Positions 34,491-46,180 are shown, numbered from the stretch's first letter. The stretch: DNA of 64,000 bases from Ariolimax columbianus (GCA_036924085.1 JAVGWX010000002.1:153207571-153271570), one strand, 5' to 3'. Made by a program: numbers and translations. Notes: generated from the sequence alone by a model not told the origin.

Positions 34491-35554
34491 CGCATAGCTT
34501 CAATTTTAGAGGTGCTCATCTTTATATTAACTTCTGCGCGCTGTGTGATTCTATAATTAAATTTGACCTACACTGCTAATACATGTTGATGTTATATATC
34601 TAACATTTTTTGAGCAAACGATTATAGGTAATTATTATTATTATTATACATTCACAATAATACTAATTCCGATAAATAACCTTGACAAGTAGATACAATT
34701 TGTTCGTTGTGGTTTCCCCGGCACATGACAATAGTTTCACATGAAATTCCAGGATAAACAGGATACAAAAATAGCATGACCTAGATTTCAACGACAGTGG
34801 CCAGGTGTAAGTTAAGCCTGCGGTTGAGTAGGAAATCCCGTTGTGGTGTCACATACTACGTTGATAAGAGAACTGTTATGAATTTGTAACTGTTGTTGAC
34901 TTTATGAATTTAATTATGTATTATAGAAACATATTGTTAGATGGCAATATAGTTAGAGGATACATCAACACACATTAGACACACCACACACACATCAGAA
35001 TCACACAATATAATTATTATGATTTGATCTAGTATTTTCTTCAACATAAAAGTAAATGAATAATAATAACGATTTTCTTATCTTTTGTAGCATATTGTTT
35101 GTGTCAAGTTTATAATCAATCCATGCTCTACGCAGAGAAATAAATCAAATTTGCAGTACAAAACACAACAACTCAAGGTTGAGAGTAATACTTTCATAGA
35201 ATTCTGACCAGAAACCAACGGCATACCCATCTTTATTTCATAAACAACCTATTATAGTTAACACATGCATGTCAATAAATATGCCAACATGCAGGAAAGC
35301 AGAGAAAGTGTAAAGAAACTATTGAGAAAATTTAGTAAGTTTTCTCTTGCTGCAGGAAGATGTATATATCATGGATGTGTCGTTGTGCATCTTTCTCTAG
35401 TTGTTCAAAAATACATTGGAAATAATTGATAATATTTGTAAAACAATTTTTGATTTGTGATATCCATTAGCACATATGCCACCTACTACATCTGCAAAAT
35501 GCTCCCCGACACTGCATTTCACAATATGCATAAGGAACTTCTTGTGCAGTTTAC
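34491..35554. other. Non-coding with a dispersed repeat at 35,109-35,250
   Basis: The block 35,109-35,250 pairs with 3922-4045 (see that entry). The remainder is AT-rich with an ACACACC stretch near 34,975-35,010. Confidence 0.5.
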
Positions 35555-36955
35555 TTAATTACTTAGTCGCTCCTCTTCTACCATGAGGTGTAGAGGTTTG
35601 CCAAAGAGAACGCCACACTGTTCTATCCGCCGTATTTTTCCTGGCCTCTTTCCAATCCAGCCCTCTATCACTTAGGACTGTTGTATGTTGTCTTCCCATC
35701 GTACTTTGGGACGTCCTCGAGGTCTGCGTCCTTGACTTTTTATCTCCTATGACCGCTTTGGTATCCGATCTTCTTCCATTCTACAGACATGGCCAAACCA
35801 CTGTAGTTGGAACTGCTCCACTCGTGTCTGCAGGGGTTGAACTTCAAGATTGCTACGTATTGTCTGGTTACGGATCTTGTCCCTGTTCGTCACCTGAACC
35901 GCCTTTCTTAGGTACCTCATTTTTGAAGTTTGTAATTGCCTTTCTTGGGCTGTAGTCATTGTCCATGACTCACATCCATATGTCAGGACATGCACATAGG
36001 TCGAGCGGTATACATCCATCTTTGTTTTCCCTGCTTATTTATCTTCTACTGAGGAAACCTCTGTTTATTGCATGGAACAGTCTACCTGCTGCTGACCTTC
36101 GTGCAGTTAACTCCTCTTTGATTCCTCCCCTGCTGTCTATTACCACTCCTAGATATTTAAAGTTGCTGACCTGCTCCAGTGCTCGTGTTCCCAGGGTTAT
36201 CTGATGTCTCTTTTCATCTCTGGCGATCACCATGGTTTTTGTTTTGGAGTTGCTGATGTGCATTCCTCTCTTCAACTCTTTTTCCCAGACTTGCAAGTTG
36301 ATCTGGAGATGTGCTTCGGTTTTCGTGATCAGGGCCACATCATCTGCAAATGCTAGTTCCGATATGTAACTTGGTCTCATCTTCCAGTACCCTACTTCAT
36401 ACTTTTTTGTCCGTTCCTTGCAGGCTTTGATGACTTCATCCATGAGGAGTATGAAAAGGTACGGTGATAGAATGTCCCCCTGTCTTACTCCGCTAGGGGT
36501 CTTGAACTCTCCTGACTTTTGATTTGATGCCCGCACATAATTTCTGAATGTTTTATAGAAACTCTGTATGGCAGAGATCAGGGGTCCTGGGATGTTCTTC
36601 CTTGTCAGGCACTCCCAGAGTTTGTCCCCAGGAACTTTATCAAATGCTTTCTCCAAATCCAAAAAGCAGAGATGTATCTCTTGATCATATTCAAGAGCCT
36701 TTTCACTTAGCTGTCTGAGTGTAAAGATAAGGTCTTGAGTACTTCTGTTTGCACTAAACCTAAATTGAGTTTCATCCATATTTGGCTCTGCTAAACCTCT
36801 TAATCGCCGTTCTAGAATCCTAGAGTAGACTTTCCCGGGGAAACTGAGAAGGGAAATACCTCTTTGATTTTCACATTGTCGATTGTCGCCCTTTTGCAGT
36901 TTACATGCCATAAATTGTGCATCGTGATCTGGGGATATGAGCTTCTGCATTCAAT
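35555..36955 (-). pseudogene. RTE-B LINE, 5'-truncated, RT and C-terminal domain
   Basis: The minus-strand frame from 36,950 encodes an RT with NQRGISLLS, FRFSANRSTQDLIF, CFLDLEKAFDKVP, SGVRQGDILSPYLFILLMDE and the catalytic LAFADDVALI, then FKYLGVVIDSRGGIKEE. It stops near 36,037, and after a frameshift continues (36,019-35,747) with VLTYGCESWTMT and FQLQWFGHVCRMEEDRIPKRS, a tail typical of RTE-like elements. The 3' end reads TAGAAGAGGAGCGACTAAGTAA in sense. The endonuclease is missing. It is diverged from RTE-A. Confidence 0.88.
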
Positions 36956-37189
36956 ACACATGTCAAGCACGTGACGAGCTGGGAAGGGTACTTTAAACCT
37001 CTACGGTCTAGAAGCTCTATATACTCAGTAATATTAATATTTTGATCACATTCAACCGACAATGTTTTATCCCTTCTGCAGTAGACCCTTGCATGAAATG
37101 CATTGAACCTTTCCTATAACTTCACTAGAGACAAAGACAAAACCAGCTATATAGACCAAGGCTATTACTAAAGTAGGCCATGTGTGAGC

Positions 37190-37688
37190 TATGGCATGGC
37201 CCACTGCTATGGTATGGCCCACTGCTATGTTATGGCCCACTGCTATGGTATGGCCCACTGCTATGGCATGGCCCACTCCTATGGTATGGCCCACTGCTAT
37301 GGCATGGCCCACTCCTATGGTATGGCCCACTGCTATGGTATGACCCACTGCTATGGCATGGCCCACTCCTATGGTATGGCCCACTCCTATGGTATGGCCC
37401 ACTGCTATGGTATGGCCCACTCTTATGGTATGGCCCACTCCTATGGTATAGCCCACTGCTATGGTATGGTCCACTGCTATGGTATGGTCCACTTCTATGG
37501 CATGGCCCACTCCTATGGAATGGCCCACTGCTATGGTATGACCCACTGCTATGGCATGGCCCACTCCTATGGTATGGCCCACTCCTATGGTATGGCCCAC
37601 TGCTATGGTATGGCCCACTCTTATGGTATGGCCCACTCCTATGGTATGGCCCACTGCTATGCTATGGCCCACTGCTATGGTATGGCCA
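37190..37688. repeat. 18-bp minisatellite, about 28 copies
   Basis: Unit GGCCCACTGCTATGGTAT with C/G variants (CACTCCTATGG). The 18-bp period keeps several frames open on both strands (GMAHCY, WYGPLL and IAVGHT repeats); these are not taken as genes. The array ends 120 bp before the coding exon at 37,810. Confidence 0.95.
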
Positions 37689-37809
37689 ACTTTAGATAGA
37701 AAAGTTGGCCATGGCTATGTGGTCAGCATTCAAATGTTTGCGAGTTAAATATATAATTTGAATAGAGTATTTATGAAATGTCACCAAGAACATGTTGTAA
37801 ATGTTTCAG

Positions 37810-38738
37810 GCATCCACGAGACAGAGGTCAGCTTCAATGGCGAAGCTGACCTGAAGACAGCTTTCATTATGTGCGACAAAAACCCAGGCCATGGGAATTT
37901 CGTTCCCGTCAAAGAAATTACCCTGGACAAATTTCCAGAGTCTACGAGAATACCATTTGTGTTGGACTTTTTGAAAATTAAGGCCAAAGAAACGGTTAGA
38001 CTTACCTGCAAGTTTACAAGCCAATCGAGGCCTGAAGGCTACACGTTTTACAACTATAGAGGGAGCAGTATGTCGAGATATGGGAGTGGTCGAGTTTGGG
38101 GTGTCTTCAAGGAGAAGATTGAGACGGACATACCTTGTCCTTTTGTCGACTGCCAAGAGCTTCAGGGTCCTCACATGGTCTCTGGTTATCTGAGGATCCA
38201 CACAGCCATGCATGTTGTCTTTGATGATGATGAAGCCCAGAAGACAACTGTTGAATTTTTCTACGACATTCCTGGAGATCAGTCCACGATCGTTAGTGCC
38301 AGAGGATTCAAAGTTGTTCAGAGTGACATAGACGGGGATTACTGCGTTATGGACTGTGTCACACACGATCCAGATCTGTGCACGACTTTGGACACAATCA
38401 GACATCAGTGGTCTTCAGTTTGGGAAGACGTGGAGAAAGCTCTTTACGGTATTAATCTCTCCGTGGTAATCTCCCATCCACACGGGTGTTCTAAGCAATT
38501 CAGCATTGGATCCTGCGAGAGCCGAGAGTGGGGAAAAATGAGCGATGACCAAGGCTGGTACAGGTATACATACAAAGCGGCTACCTGTCCTGGATGTTCC
38601 GGTGCACCTGTCTGGGTCCCTGGACTTGATGGAATGAACTCCAGCTATGCCCCTCACAGTGGTCATGAAGGAAATGACGTCAACAGATCAACAATTTGGT
38701 TCTTTTGGAAACCAAATCAACAACAACTTAAAGAGTAA
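37810..38738 (+). CDS. Trypsin-like (PA-clan) cysteine-containing protein, last exon, paralogue A
   Basis: An exon of about 309 codons with no stops. The start at 37,810 is set by an AG acceptor (TGTTTCAG, 37,802-37,809) conserved in paralogue B; homology between the two begins exactly there. No earlier exon or true start codon is visible. The chymotrypsin-fold signature is seen as HTAMHV (candidate catalytic His at 38,211-38,213), DIDGDYCVMDC (candidate Asp at 38,337-38,339), SHPHGCSKQFSIG, and CPGCSGAPVW (candidate nucleophile Ser at 38,598-38,600, in the place of GDSGGP). Many cysteines suggest a disulphide-rich or zinc-binding protein. Substrate and location are unknown. The protein is about 91% identical to paralogue B. 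It could be an inactive homologue. Confidence 0.85.
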
Positions 38739-39345
38739 TTGCCACTTGTTTAAATATGTCTTACTTTAATAATGTGATTGATTCACGATTCAGATGCAAG
38801 GAAAGTACAGGACATTTGCCGTGTTTGGCTTCTTGACATGATGTTTGGGACCAAATTTATACAGTTTTGGTTTTAATATGAATGAAGTTACAAGATGAGC
38901 TTGCTTACTTTTGCACAACCCTCTTTAGTCACTATTTACGACATGCTTGGTAGGTTACATATGCTGCATTCATTTTGACTGTTGTGCCATATTTGCATGT
39001 ACTTTTATAACATAAATGTATTTAATGATTTGGATCGCTTCTACTCTTTCTCGTTGCTTTTTTGCACCATCAGACGAGTTCCTGTGATGAATTCTACCTT
39101 TGTCTGGACCTTCCCTTCAGCTCCGTCATTTGACCAGTGAGTCTTCATGAACCAGCTGTACTGAGGATAGTTCTGCAAAATATGCTATGCAGCTTGATTG
39201 CTGATGCCCTACATGTTTAAAACTTTCGCGATTCTTGCAAAGTTATTGGGTATACACCATAACCATTTCACAGTATTTCTGTGGCCGAATTAACAAGCTG
39301 TATGTAACATTATGAACAACGTCTATTTTGAGTTAATAAAAACTC
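38739..39345 (+). other. Probable 3' UTR of paralogue A with poly(A) signal
   Basis: AT-rich sequence follows the stop. AATAAA lies at 39,335-39,340 (AGTTAATAAAAACT); another lies at 39,662-39,667. There is no similarity to the 3' flank of paralogue B, so the duplicated unit ends close to the stop codon. Confidence 0.45.
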
Positions 39346-40119
39346 CTGTGTCTTACATTTCATCGACAACAGCAATATATGCCACTAGACTACCATTATT
39401 GTTAACGTCATTTGCTAGACAGACAGAGAGAAAGAGAGATAGTGTGTGTGAGTCAGAGAGCGAGAGATAGAGAGAGAGAGAGAGAGATAGAGAAGTGCGC
39501 AGTGCCGTTTACAATATGGCTATTGTGGATTTGATTGAAACTTGGTGTAATGTAATAAATCCATTACATTTATGACTTTATTTCTTGTTATTTTTAGGGA
39601 CATCACAAACAATCATAAAGTGTTATAGGCGCAGCACTGTGTAAATAGACAATAGGAAAGGAATAAAAGTAACCGGATTCCAAATACTTCTAATCTGCTT
39701 TGTGGTAGTTCTTGTCGCCAGGTTGTTTGCTTATCCATTCCTCTTCTGCCTCCTTGGGGATGTAGTTGTCTTTTTTTTATATGCAATCAAGAGTTCAAAC
39801 AAACTGGCGATTGGCTTGTTGTGTCTATGCTTTTGACTTTCATGCAGTCCACTATTGAAAACATTTTTGTTGGCTTTAGAATTTCTTCCTGTACATCGCC
39901 TAACGGCCCGCTTTTTTTCAATATCACAAGAACAAAGGTTCTTTACGTGCAGAGTGTGCACATGAGACTTCCTAGCTTTTCGTACGTCACCAAGAACTAG
40001 GCGCCGACCACACCTCTCTTGATACCAAATGCACACCGTTTCATGCGTTTGTTGTTTGTTTCTTGAGAGATGATCGCTCAGCCATAGCAACCCATTTTGT
40101 TTTGTTGTTATAAGAAGAG
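39346..40119. other. Non-coding; GA-rich stretch at 39,418-39,490
   Basis: A purine-rich GAGAGA region is the only structure. A minus-strand frame of 119 codons at 39,731-40,090 has basic, low-complexity content and no known motif; it is not called. Confidence 0.45.
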
Positions 40120-40318
40120 CATTATGATTTTGTTTTGTTCTTATTGTTTTCTATAAGAAGAGAATGTAATGATTTGGTTTTGTGTTTTGTTCTTATTGTT
40201 TTCTATAAGAAGAGAATGTAATGATTTGGTTTTGTGTTTTGTTCTTATTGTTTTCTATAAGAAGAGAATGTAATGATTTGGTTTCGTGTTTTGTTCTTAT
40301 TGTTAGGGGGGGGGGGGG
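40120..40318. repeat. 52-bp minisatellite, 3.6 copies, ending in a 13-G run
   Basis: Core GAAGAGAATGTAATGATTTG with a 52-bp period. The last unit runs into 13 consecutive G (40,306-40,318). Confidence 0.9.
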
Positions 40319-41214
40319 AATCCTTGAATTTCCATACTTGGTGTGCTAGCCGGTCAGAACAATATAAGTCGAGTTGAACTTCTAGAACTCACGTACACAT
40401 GAATCGATTCTTCGTCAGAATTGAACGTGAAGGCCACATAAAACCAGCACATGAGCTGCGGCACCGAACAAAGGGTAACCGTAAACAACGTATTTGTGTT
40501 GCTGTTCAGAAAGATAACACCAGGAGTATATAGTCGTTGACTGACAGCTTCGTCAGACATTTGCCAAGGACACAACAGAAGTGACCACAGAGACTCACGT
40601 CGCAACGTTACCCAATTTATTGAAGGATATCAATGTGGCAGACGATCACTCAAATCCTGACCTTGACCGTAGTACTGGCCGTGCCCATTTCTCAAACCTT
40701 AATGATACCAATAATCCTAACCCTTTCATTAACCTTTATGTTATCACTAATCCTAACCCTTTCTCTAAATGCAATGTTTAATCACTAATCCTAACCGTTA
40801 CCTTAATTCAGGTACTACCTTGGTAGACTGGCTCAGTAATTTCTCATTGGCTCTTTACGTCTTGTCAGACGATAGTAATTGTGCTTTGAAAAAAGGGATG
40901 TAACCACAGCCCATGACGATAACGAATGTGACTCGTAAGACCAATCCTAACAGAGAAGTATCTTCCATAGTGTGTGCAAGGAAAGTCAGGACCGTTTGAG
41001 GCATCGCATGGTGTGACGTGTCTTCTCAAACACCGAGTCCTTAGCCTATCCGCAATCAGTATCTCCTTTGTCTGTACTCCATGTTTTATCTGCCCTTCCT
41101 CACAACACGATCCATAGTGTTCTGTTCATTCCAAATCGATACTTGCATCCTTCCTATCCCGCCTGCAAACATCATTGCATTGAAGTAGTGGTTGGATCAG
41201 AGACCTCATCCCAA
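40319..41214. other. Non-coding, small CTAACCCTTTC repeats
   Basis: Short repetition of AATCCTAACCCTTTC around 40,712-40,790, then nothing recognised. Confidence 0.4.
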
Positions 41215-41473
41215 ACAGTAATTCCCCATAGAGAAAATATTTTGATATTCTGCAAACATCCACCCTCCGAGTGTGTCCCATCAGAGCCTTTGAAGACTAA
41301 GCATGGAAAAGATTGTGACAGTGCCTGTTCTCTCCAACACCTCTGCGTTTGTGATCCTGCCACTCAACGACCAGGATTCTGCGCAGGCACCTCATGTGAT
41401 AGCTGTTTAGCCGCCTCTCCTGGTGCATGTAAGTAGCCCATGTCTCACTGCCATAAAGAAGGGTGCTGAGGAC
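41215..41473 (-). pseudogene. RTE-C LINE, downstream half
   Basis: Read on minus from 41,473: LSTLLYGSETWAYLHAPGEA, then with frame changes MRCLRRILVVEWQDHKRR and LMGHTRRVDV. These match the RTE-type C-terminal region (YGSETW, RCLRRILGI-WQD, GH-RRMDD). It is continuous with 44,055-44,340: the codons on the two sides join as DCV-LSTLLYGSE across the CR1 insertion. Confidence 0.78.
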
Positions 41474-41852
41474 CTATGGGTTATAATAGATCATACAGGA
41501 AAGGTGAGTGAGCAAGTTAAGGTAGCAGTTAAAAAGGCAAATGCAATGTTAGGTATGATAAAAAAGAAATATTAAACATAGAAGCAAGAAAGTGATAGTC
41601 AAACTGTATAAAGCATTAGTTAGACCTACATTGGAGTACTGTGTACAGGTGCGGAGTCCTTATCATTGAGGGGATATAAACATGCTGGAAAGAATTCAAA
41701 AAAGAGCGACGAAGATGATAGTGGGATTCCAGAATTACAGTTATGAGGAAAGAGAAAAACCGGCCTACAGTGTCTCGAAGAGAGAAGAATTAGTGGTGAC
41801 TTAATACAGGTTTATAAGATGATCAGAGGAATGGATAAATTAGACTATAACA
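41471..41852 (+). pseudogene. CR1-like LINE, copy 3, upstream part
   Basis: It starts inside ORF2 (RDLGVIIDH region) with GACCTATGGGTTATAATAG and runs to TTAGACTATAACA, where RTE-A is inserted. It contains single-base frameshifts and a stop (TATCATTGAGG). It continues at 43,781. A shared GAC (41,471-41,473 and 44,055-44,057) is the only duplicated or ambiguous base set at its ends, fitting the short or absent duplications of CR1. Confidence 0.88.
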
Positions 41853-43780
41853 TAAACATAAACATGTAGCATGTCCTTTGTAGAACGTCGCTCCTATCAC
41901 AGTCTGTCTGAAAGAAACTCGTTCCCTTGCCAAAACTCCAGCTTCCGCCACTGTCATACTCAGGCACTCCTGGATATCTTGGTGCCATCGTCTTCTTGGT
42001 CTACCTCTTCCTCTTTTGCCTGGCACCATACCTTCCATCACCGTCCTCTCAAAACCGTTGTGTCTCTTGATGTGACCAAAGTATTTGCATTTTCTAGCCA
42101 AAATGGAATTGATAAACCAGTTCTCCTCTATGCTCAACTCTTGCCGAATGTCTACATTTGTTCTTTTCTCTGTCCAGGGTATTCTGAGGATCTTTCTGTA
42201 ACATTTTGACTCGAAGGATTCGATTCTTTGTCTAGAAGTTTTGGTAATCGTCCATGCTTCACAGCCATAAGCTGCCACAGGAAAAACACAGGCTCTCAAG
42301 ACTTTTACTTTTATCGTTTTGTTGGTGCCCTGCCATAATTTCTTCAGGCTGTTCAGTCTCTGCATTGCCATAGCTAGTCTTCTTCTAATTTCTTTCGAGC
42401 AGTCACCATTTTTGTCGATTCTGGAGCCCAGATATTCAAATGTGTAACCTGGTCTATTTCCTCACCACCCACTGTAAATCTATGCTGACATTGTGTTTTA
42501 TCGGTGGTCATTATCTTTGTTTTGTTTATGTTTATGAATAGATTTTGATCTTTACTATGTCCATTAACGGCTGAAAGTAGCTGCTCTAGCCCTTCCGCAC
42601 TTCTTGATAGTATCACTGTGTCATCTGCATATCGTAACTCTGGAATCTCGTACCCCCCAATCGTAAATGGGTCGAAACTTTCAATGTTCTCATCTTCTCG
42701 CACATTTCTCATTATACATTCCGCATATATGTTGTACAGATAAGGTGAGAGTATACATCCCTGTCGGACTCCCTTTTGTACTGCAAACCAATCTGATGTT
42801 TGCCCAGATACTCGGACAGCAGCTTGTTGATCTTGGTATAATGTTTCAATGAGATGGAATATATGCAAAGGAAACCCAATTTCCTTCATGATTCTCCACA
42901 GATTTTGATGTTTTACCGTGTCGAAGGCCTTAGTGTAATCAATGAAACATGTGTACAGGTCTACATTAAACTCTCTACATTTTTCATAGATATTCCTTAA
43001 ATTGAATATGTGGTCCCGGGTCCTTCTGTCTTTCCTAAAACCTGCCTGGACTACGTGAATTTCAGATTCAAACCTTTTCTCTATCCTTCTTAATATGATT
43101 CGCAAGAGTATCTTGCTAGCATGGCTGATCAGTGCGATAGTTCGGTAGTTCGTGCACAGCTTCAGGTTGCCTTTTTTGGGGAGGGGAATATAAATTGATT
43201 TCTTCCATGCTTCTGGCCACTCTGCACTGCGTCATATCTGTTTACACAGCTTGTGGTAGACTCGAGCACATGCCTCTCCTCCTGCTTGTATTAACTCTGC
43301 TGGGATATCATCGCATCCTGGGGACTTTCCCTTTTTCAGGCTTTTAATTGCAGAGCGTACTTCTTCCAATGTTGGTTCCGGTTCTTTCTCATCCTTTGGT
43401 AGGATTGTAACTGAGCGCTTTGTGCTGTCTCCATACATGGTTCTGCAGTACTCTCTCCATCTATTCAGTATGTCTTTGGTTTCTGTTAGTGTGTTATCCT
43501 CTTCGTCATTTATGACATGTGGAACCGGACGGAATTCCCTTGTCAGTGTCCTTATTGCTTTGAATGCATCTCTTTCTTTGCCTTGTTGTTGGAGGTTTTC
43601 TATATCCTTACATGTTTCTACTATGTATCTTCTTTTATCTTTTCTTATTTCTCTTCTAACTTTTCTTGCGCAGTTTTTATATGCTGTGTTGATCCCCTTA
43701 CTTCCCATTTGTTTTAATTGTTGCCTTTCTGCAATGAGTTTCTGTGTCTCCTCTGTTATATAGCTCTGTGTCTTGTGCAA
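41853..43780 (-). pseudogene. RTE-A LINE, copy 2 (RT to 3' end)
   Basis: Minus strand. The first frame (43,780-43,232) has YITEETQKLIAERQQLKQ, LKKGKSPGCDDIPAELI. A shift follows, then 43,105-42,374 has AGFRKDRRTRDHIFNL, CFIDYTKAFDTVKH, KGVRQGCILSPYLYNIYAE and the catalytic LRYADDTVILS. A shift near 42,445 leads to AYGCEAWTIT, YRKILRIPWTEKRTN and GHIKRHNGFER. The 3' end, in sense, is ATGTTTATGTTTATG, a short-repeat tail typical of RTE. The endonuclease is missing (5'-truncated). Copy 1 spans 4.3-12.9 kb. Confidence 0.92.
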
Positions 43781-44057
43781 TTAAAATACAGCCACACACA
43801 ATAACAAGAGGGCATAGCTACAAGCTGACTAAAGAGATGTACAGTTTAGATATTAGGAAATATTTTTTTAGTCAGAGAGTGGTGTCTGCTTGGAATGCAT
43901 TGCCAGGGGAGGTAGTGGAGGCAGGGACAGTTAATGCCTTTAAGAATAAACTGGATGTGCATAGCTTTTAGAGCAAGGTGATGTAAATGTAACTGGTTGT
44001 ATACAGACTCTGCAGGGTTTTCTAAACCAGTATAAAGACGTTAAGTTAAGTTAAGAC
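43781..44057 (+). pseudogene. CR1-like LINE, copy 3, downstream part
   Basis: This resumes the CR1 copy with AAAATACAGCC (C-terminal ORF2), keeps [21 protein letters not shown] and the 3' end with CTCTGCAGGGTTTTCTAAAC and the TTAAG tail. A few target bases (AAGTTTTT) appear lost at the RTE-A junction. Confidence 0.9.
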
Positions 44058-44340
44058 GCAGTCCTGATGAACACGGGTTTTTGTTTAAGCAGTGAGCTTC
44101 TTGTTCTCTTAGACCCTTTTTTGTTAATCTGCTTATTGTTATTGTTGCTGCTTTGCCTATCCTGATATTGATCTCTTGGCCCATAGCTAGTTTATTATTG
44201 ACTGAGGATCGAAGGTATGTAAAGTGATCTACTACCTCGAGATCCTCATCATCAATGGCAATTACTGGAGCCTTGTTATCACCCTGGACTATAACCAGTG
44301 TTTTTTGCTGAATGTTAGTCCAAGCTCACAGCACGCATAC
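44055..44340 (-). pseudogene. RTE-C LINE, upstream half
   Basis: On minus the translation shows IDDEDLEVVDHFTYLRSSV and EINIRIGKAATITISRLTKK, matching the FTYLGST and EI-RIGKAATTMARLTKRVW words of RTE-type elements. It then runs to VHQDCV at the CR1 junction. Frame breaks are present. Confidence 0.8.
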
Positions 44341-44364
44341 AAAAATGCAGACAGATAGTAGAGG

Positions 44365-44434
44365 TTATATAACTGGTTGTATACAGAGTCTGCAGGGTCT
44401 TCTAAACCAGTATAAAGACGTTAAGTTAAGTTAG
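44365..44434 (+). mobile_element. CR1 3'-end-only fragment
   Basis: About 70 bp matching the CR1 terminus (ACTGGTTGTATACAGA, CTGCAGGGTCTTCTAAACC, TTAAG repeats). It is an extremely 5'-truncated insertion. Confidence 0.85.
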
Positions 44435-44500
44435 GAGGAACTGCTAAGCTTACTGACGCCTTAATAAACAGACATATACATGGGAGATATAGAACGTGAA

Positions 44501-44502
<2 letters not shown>

Positions 44503-44569
<67 letters not shown>
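44503..44569. repeat. (AT)n microsatellite, about 33 units
   Basis: Uninterrupted AT run. Confidence 0.97.
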
Positions 44570-44572
<3 letters not shown>

Positions 44573-45631
44573 AAATATAAGACAGATAAATAAAAAGGAA
44601 AACGCATATTTCCAGTGATTACAATAAATCAATTCCACCTGTTAGATGATGATTTGATTTAGAAAACACAATCTACAGATTGCACTATCAAGGATTTGTT
44701 GAGCAATACACTTCGCCTGAGAGAACAGATCAAACATCGAGTTATAGAAATTAGTAGTATCTATACATTTCCTTGTTTGCTGAAAGTGTGTACTGACCCA
44801 TGAGTCTGCCTTTAGCGCTTAATGCCAATAACATTATAAACTATAATTGTCATTTACGAAGATGATTCTTCTTCGTACTCTCTTCTTCTTCTTCTTCGTC
44901 TGCTGAAGAAGATGATTCAAAACCTTAATATGGCAAATTCCGTTATACAAAATATTAAGATTACATTTAGACTCCGCATTCATATATCGTTTATTTCCTA
45001 TTCACCTATTACATAATGAGGATGAATGTTGGCATTCTAGCCCCAAGTGAGGCATAGGACCACCACCATAGCCTGCCCCCTTACATGAAGCCCACATCTC
45101 AGAATTTGCAGTGGTGATTCAATGCCTTGGTGTTATATAATAAGGTTGCCAGCCACATGCACAACATATTTAGTATATTTCATAACCCCAGCAATTGGAA
45201 AACGTAGTAATGACACAACCATGTTTAGTCTATTTCACAGCATTGGTCACATCCTTCTAAACCTTGGTTCCACTTGGTGTCTTTAATAATTTTCGAACAC
45301 ATATCTTCCCGATTCAAATTCTATGTTTCTCAATTTCCTGTATATGTTTTTCTTTGTTTTTACTTCTCTGTTTTATAATTAGACGATAAGAAGCTCTGCC
45401 CGGTTTCCCTCTTGAATACCGGAATCCTTTCATTCATTCAGTCGATGCAAACATATTGGTCATGGCTCAGTGACCGCATCTGAACAAAAACAAAACGAAA
45501 CCTATGTTACGTGTAGCAGACCTTCGCAGGAACAGAGAACGAACGAAAACAAGCAGCACATCACCACAACAAAAACAAACAAGACATGTAAAATGTACGG
45601 TTTAGGTAGCGGCTATACCTGGATGTGCTAG
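44570..45631. other. Non-coding with SINE-like word
   Basis: AAGGTTGCCAGCCACATGCACAAC near 45,142 is a diverged form of the recurring GAGGTTGCTAGCCCCACGCAC word. TTCTTC runs near 44,868-44,900 may be a relic of a GAA-tailed element. No gene was seen. Confidence 0.4.
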
Positions 45632-45950
45632 GGAAGTGTGGGGTAGGTGTGTCAGGGAAGTGTGAGACACGTGTGTCGGTGAAGTGTGGGACAGGTGTGT
45701 CAGAGAAGTGTGGGACAGGTGTGTCAGTGAAGTGTGGGGCACGTGTGTCAGGAAAGTGTGAGACACGTGTGTCAGAAAAGTGTGAGACAGGTGTGTCAGG
45801 GAAGTGTAAGACACGTGTGTCAGGGAAGTGTGAGACAGGTCTGTCAGGGAAGTGTGAGACAGGTTGGCCAGGGAAGTGTGAGACACGTGTGTCACGGAAG
45901 TGTGAGACAGGTGTGCCAGGGAAGTGTGAGACACGTGTGCCAGTTATGAA
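45632..45950. repeat. 24-bp minisatellite, 13 copies
   Basis: Unit core GTGTCAGGGAAGTGTGAGAC with a 24-bp period. It gives open frames on both strands (VSGKCET, SHTSLTHV) that are not taken as genes. Confidence 0.93.
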
Positions 45951-46099
45951 ATAGAGTGGACAAAACAAGAAACCGTCAAAATGATTATTCACAGACGAAA
46001 AGATGAACAAATCACTCACCAAAACAAAAACTACAAAAAAAATAAATATCACACATAATTAAGAACAAACTTTATCGGTGATGAGCAAATAACAAGGCT

Positions 46100-46180
46100 C
46101 TACTAGTGATGTGAACCCATATCTCTTTGGTCAAACGACTGTTATCAAAACTGCTCGGCCACATTCGTCTTGTACCATAC
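46100..46180 (-). repeat. tRNA-derived SINE head (Leu/Ser-type A box)
   Basis: Minus-strand A box TGGCCGAGCAGTTTT (46,147-46,161) and B box GGGTTCACATC (46,109-46,119). No closed acceptor stem. Confidence 0.55.

Noticed and set aside
33106..34519. Minus-strand frames of 129-355 codons with HSVLV and TQYWYQQ repeats
   Set aside because: Product of the 48-bp repeat period.
37067..37699. Repeat proteins IAVGHT, GMAHCY and GPLLWY
   Set aside because: 18-bp repeat artefacts; several overlapping frames are equally open.
39731..40090. Minus-strand frame of 119 codons, basic
   Set aside because: No motif, and no paralogue in the window; length is within chance for this composition.
45561..46052. 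Frame of 163 codons with SHFPDT repeats
   Set aside because: 24-bp minisatellite.
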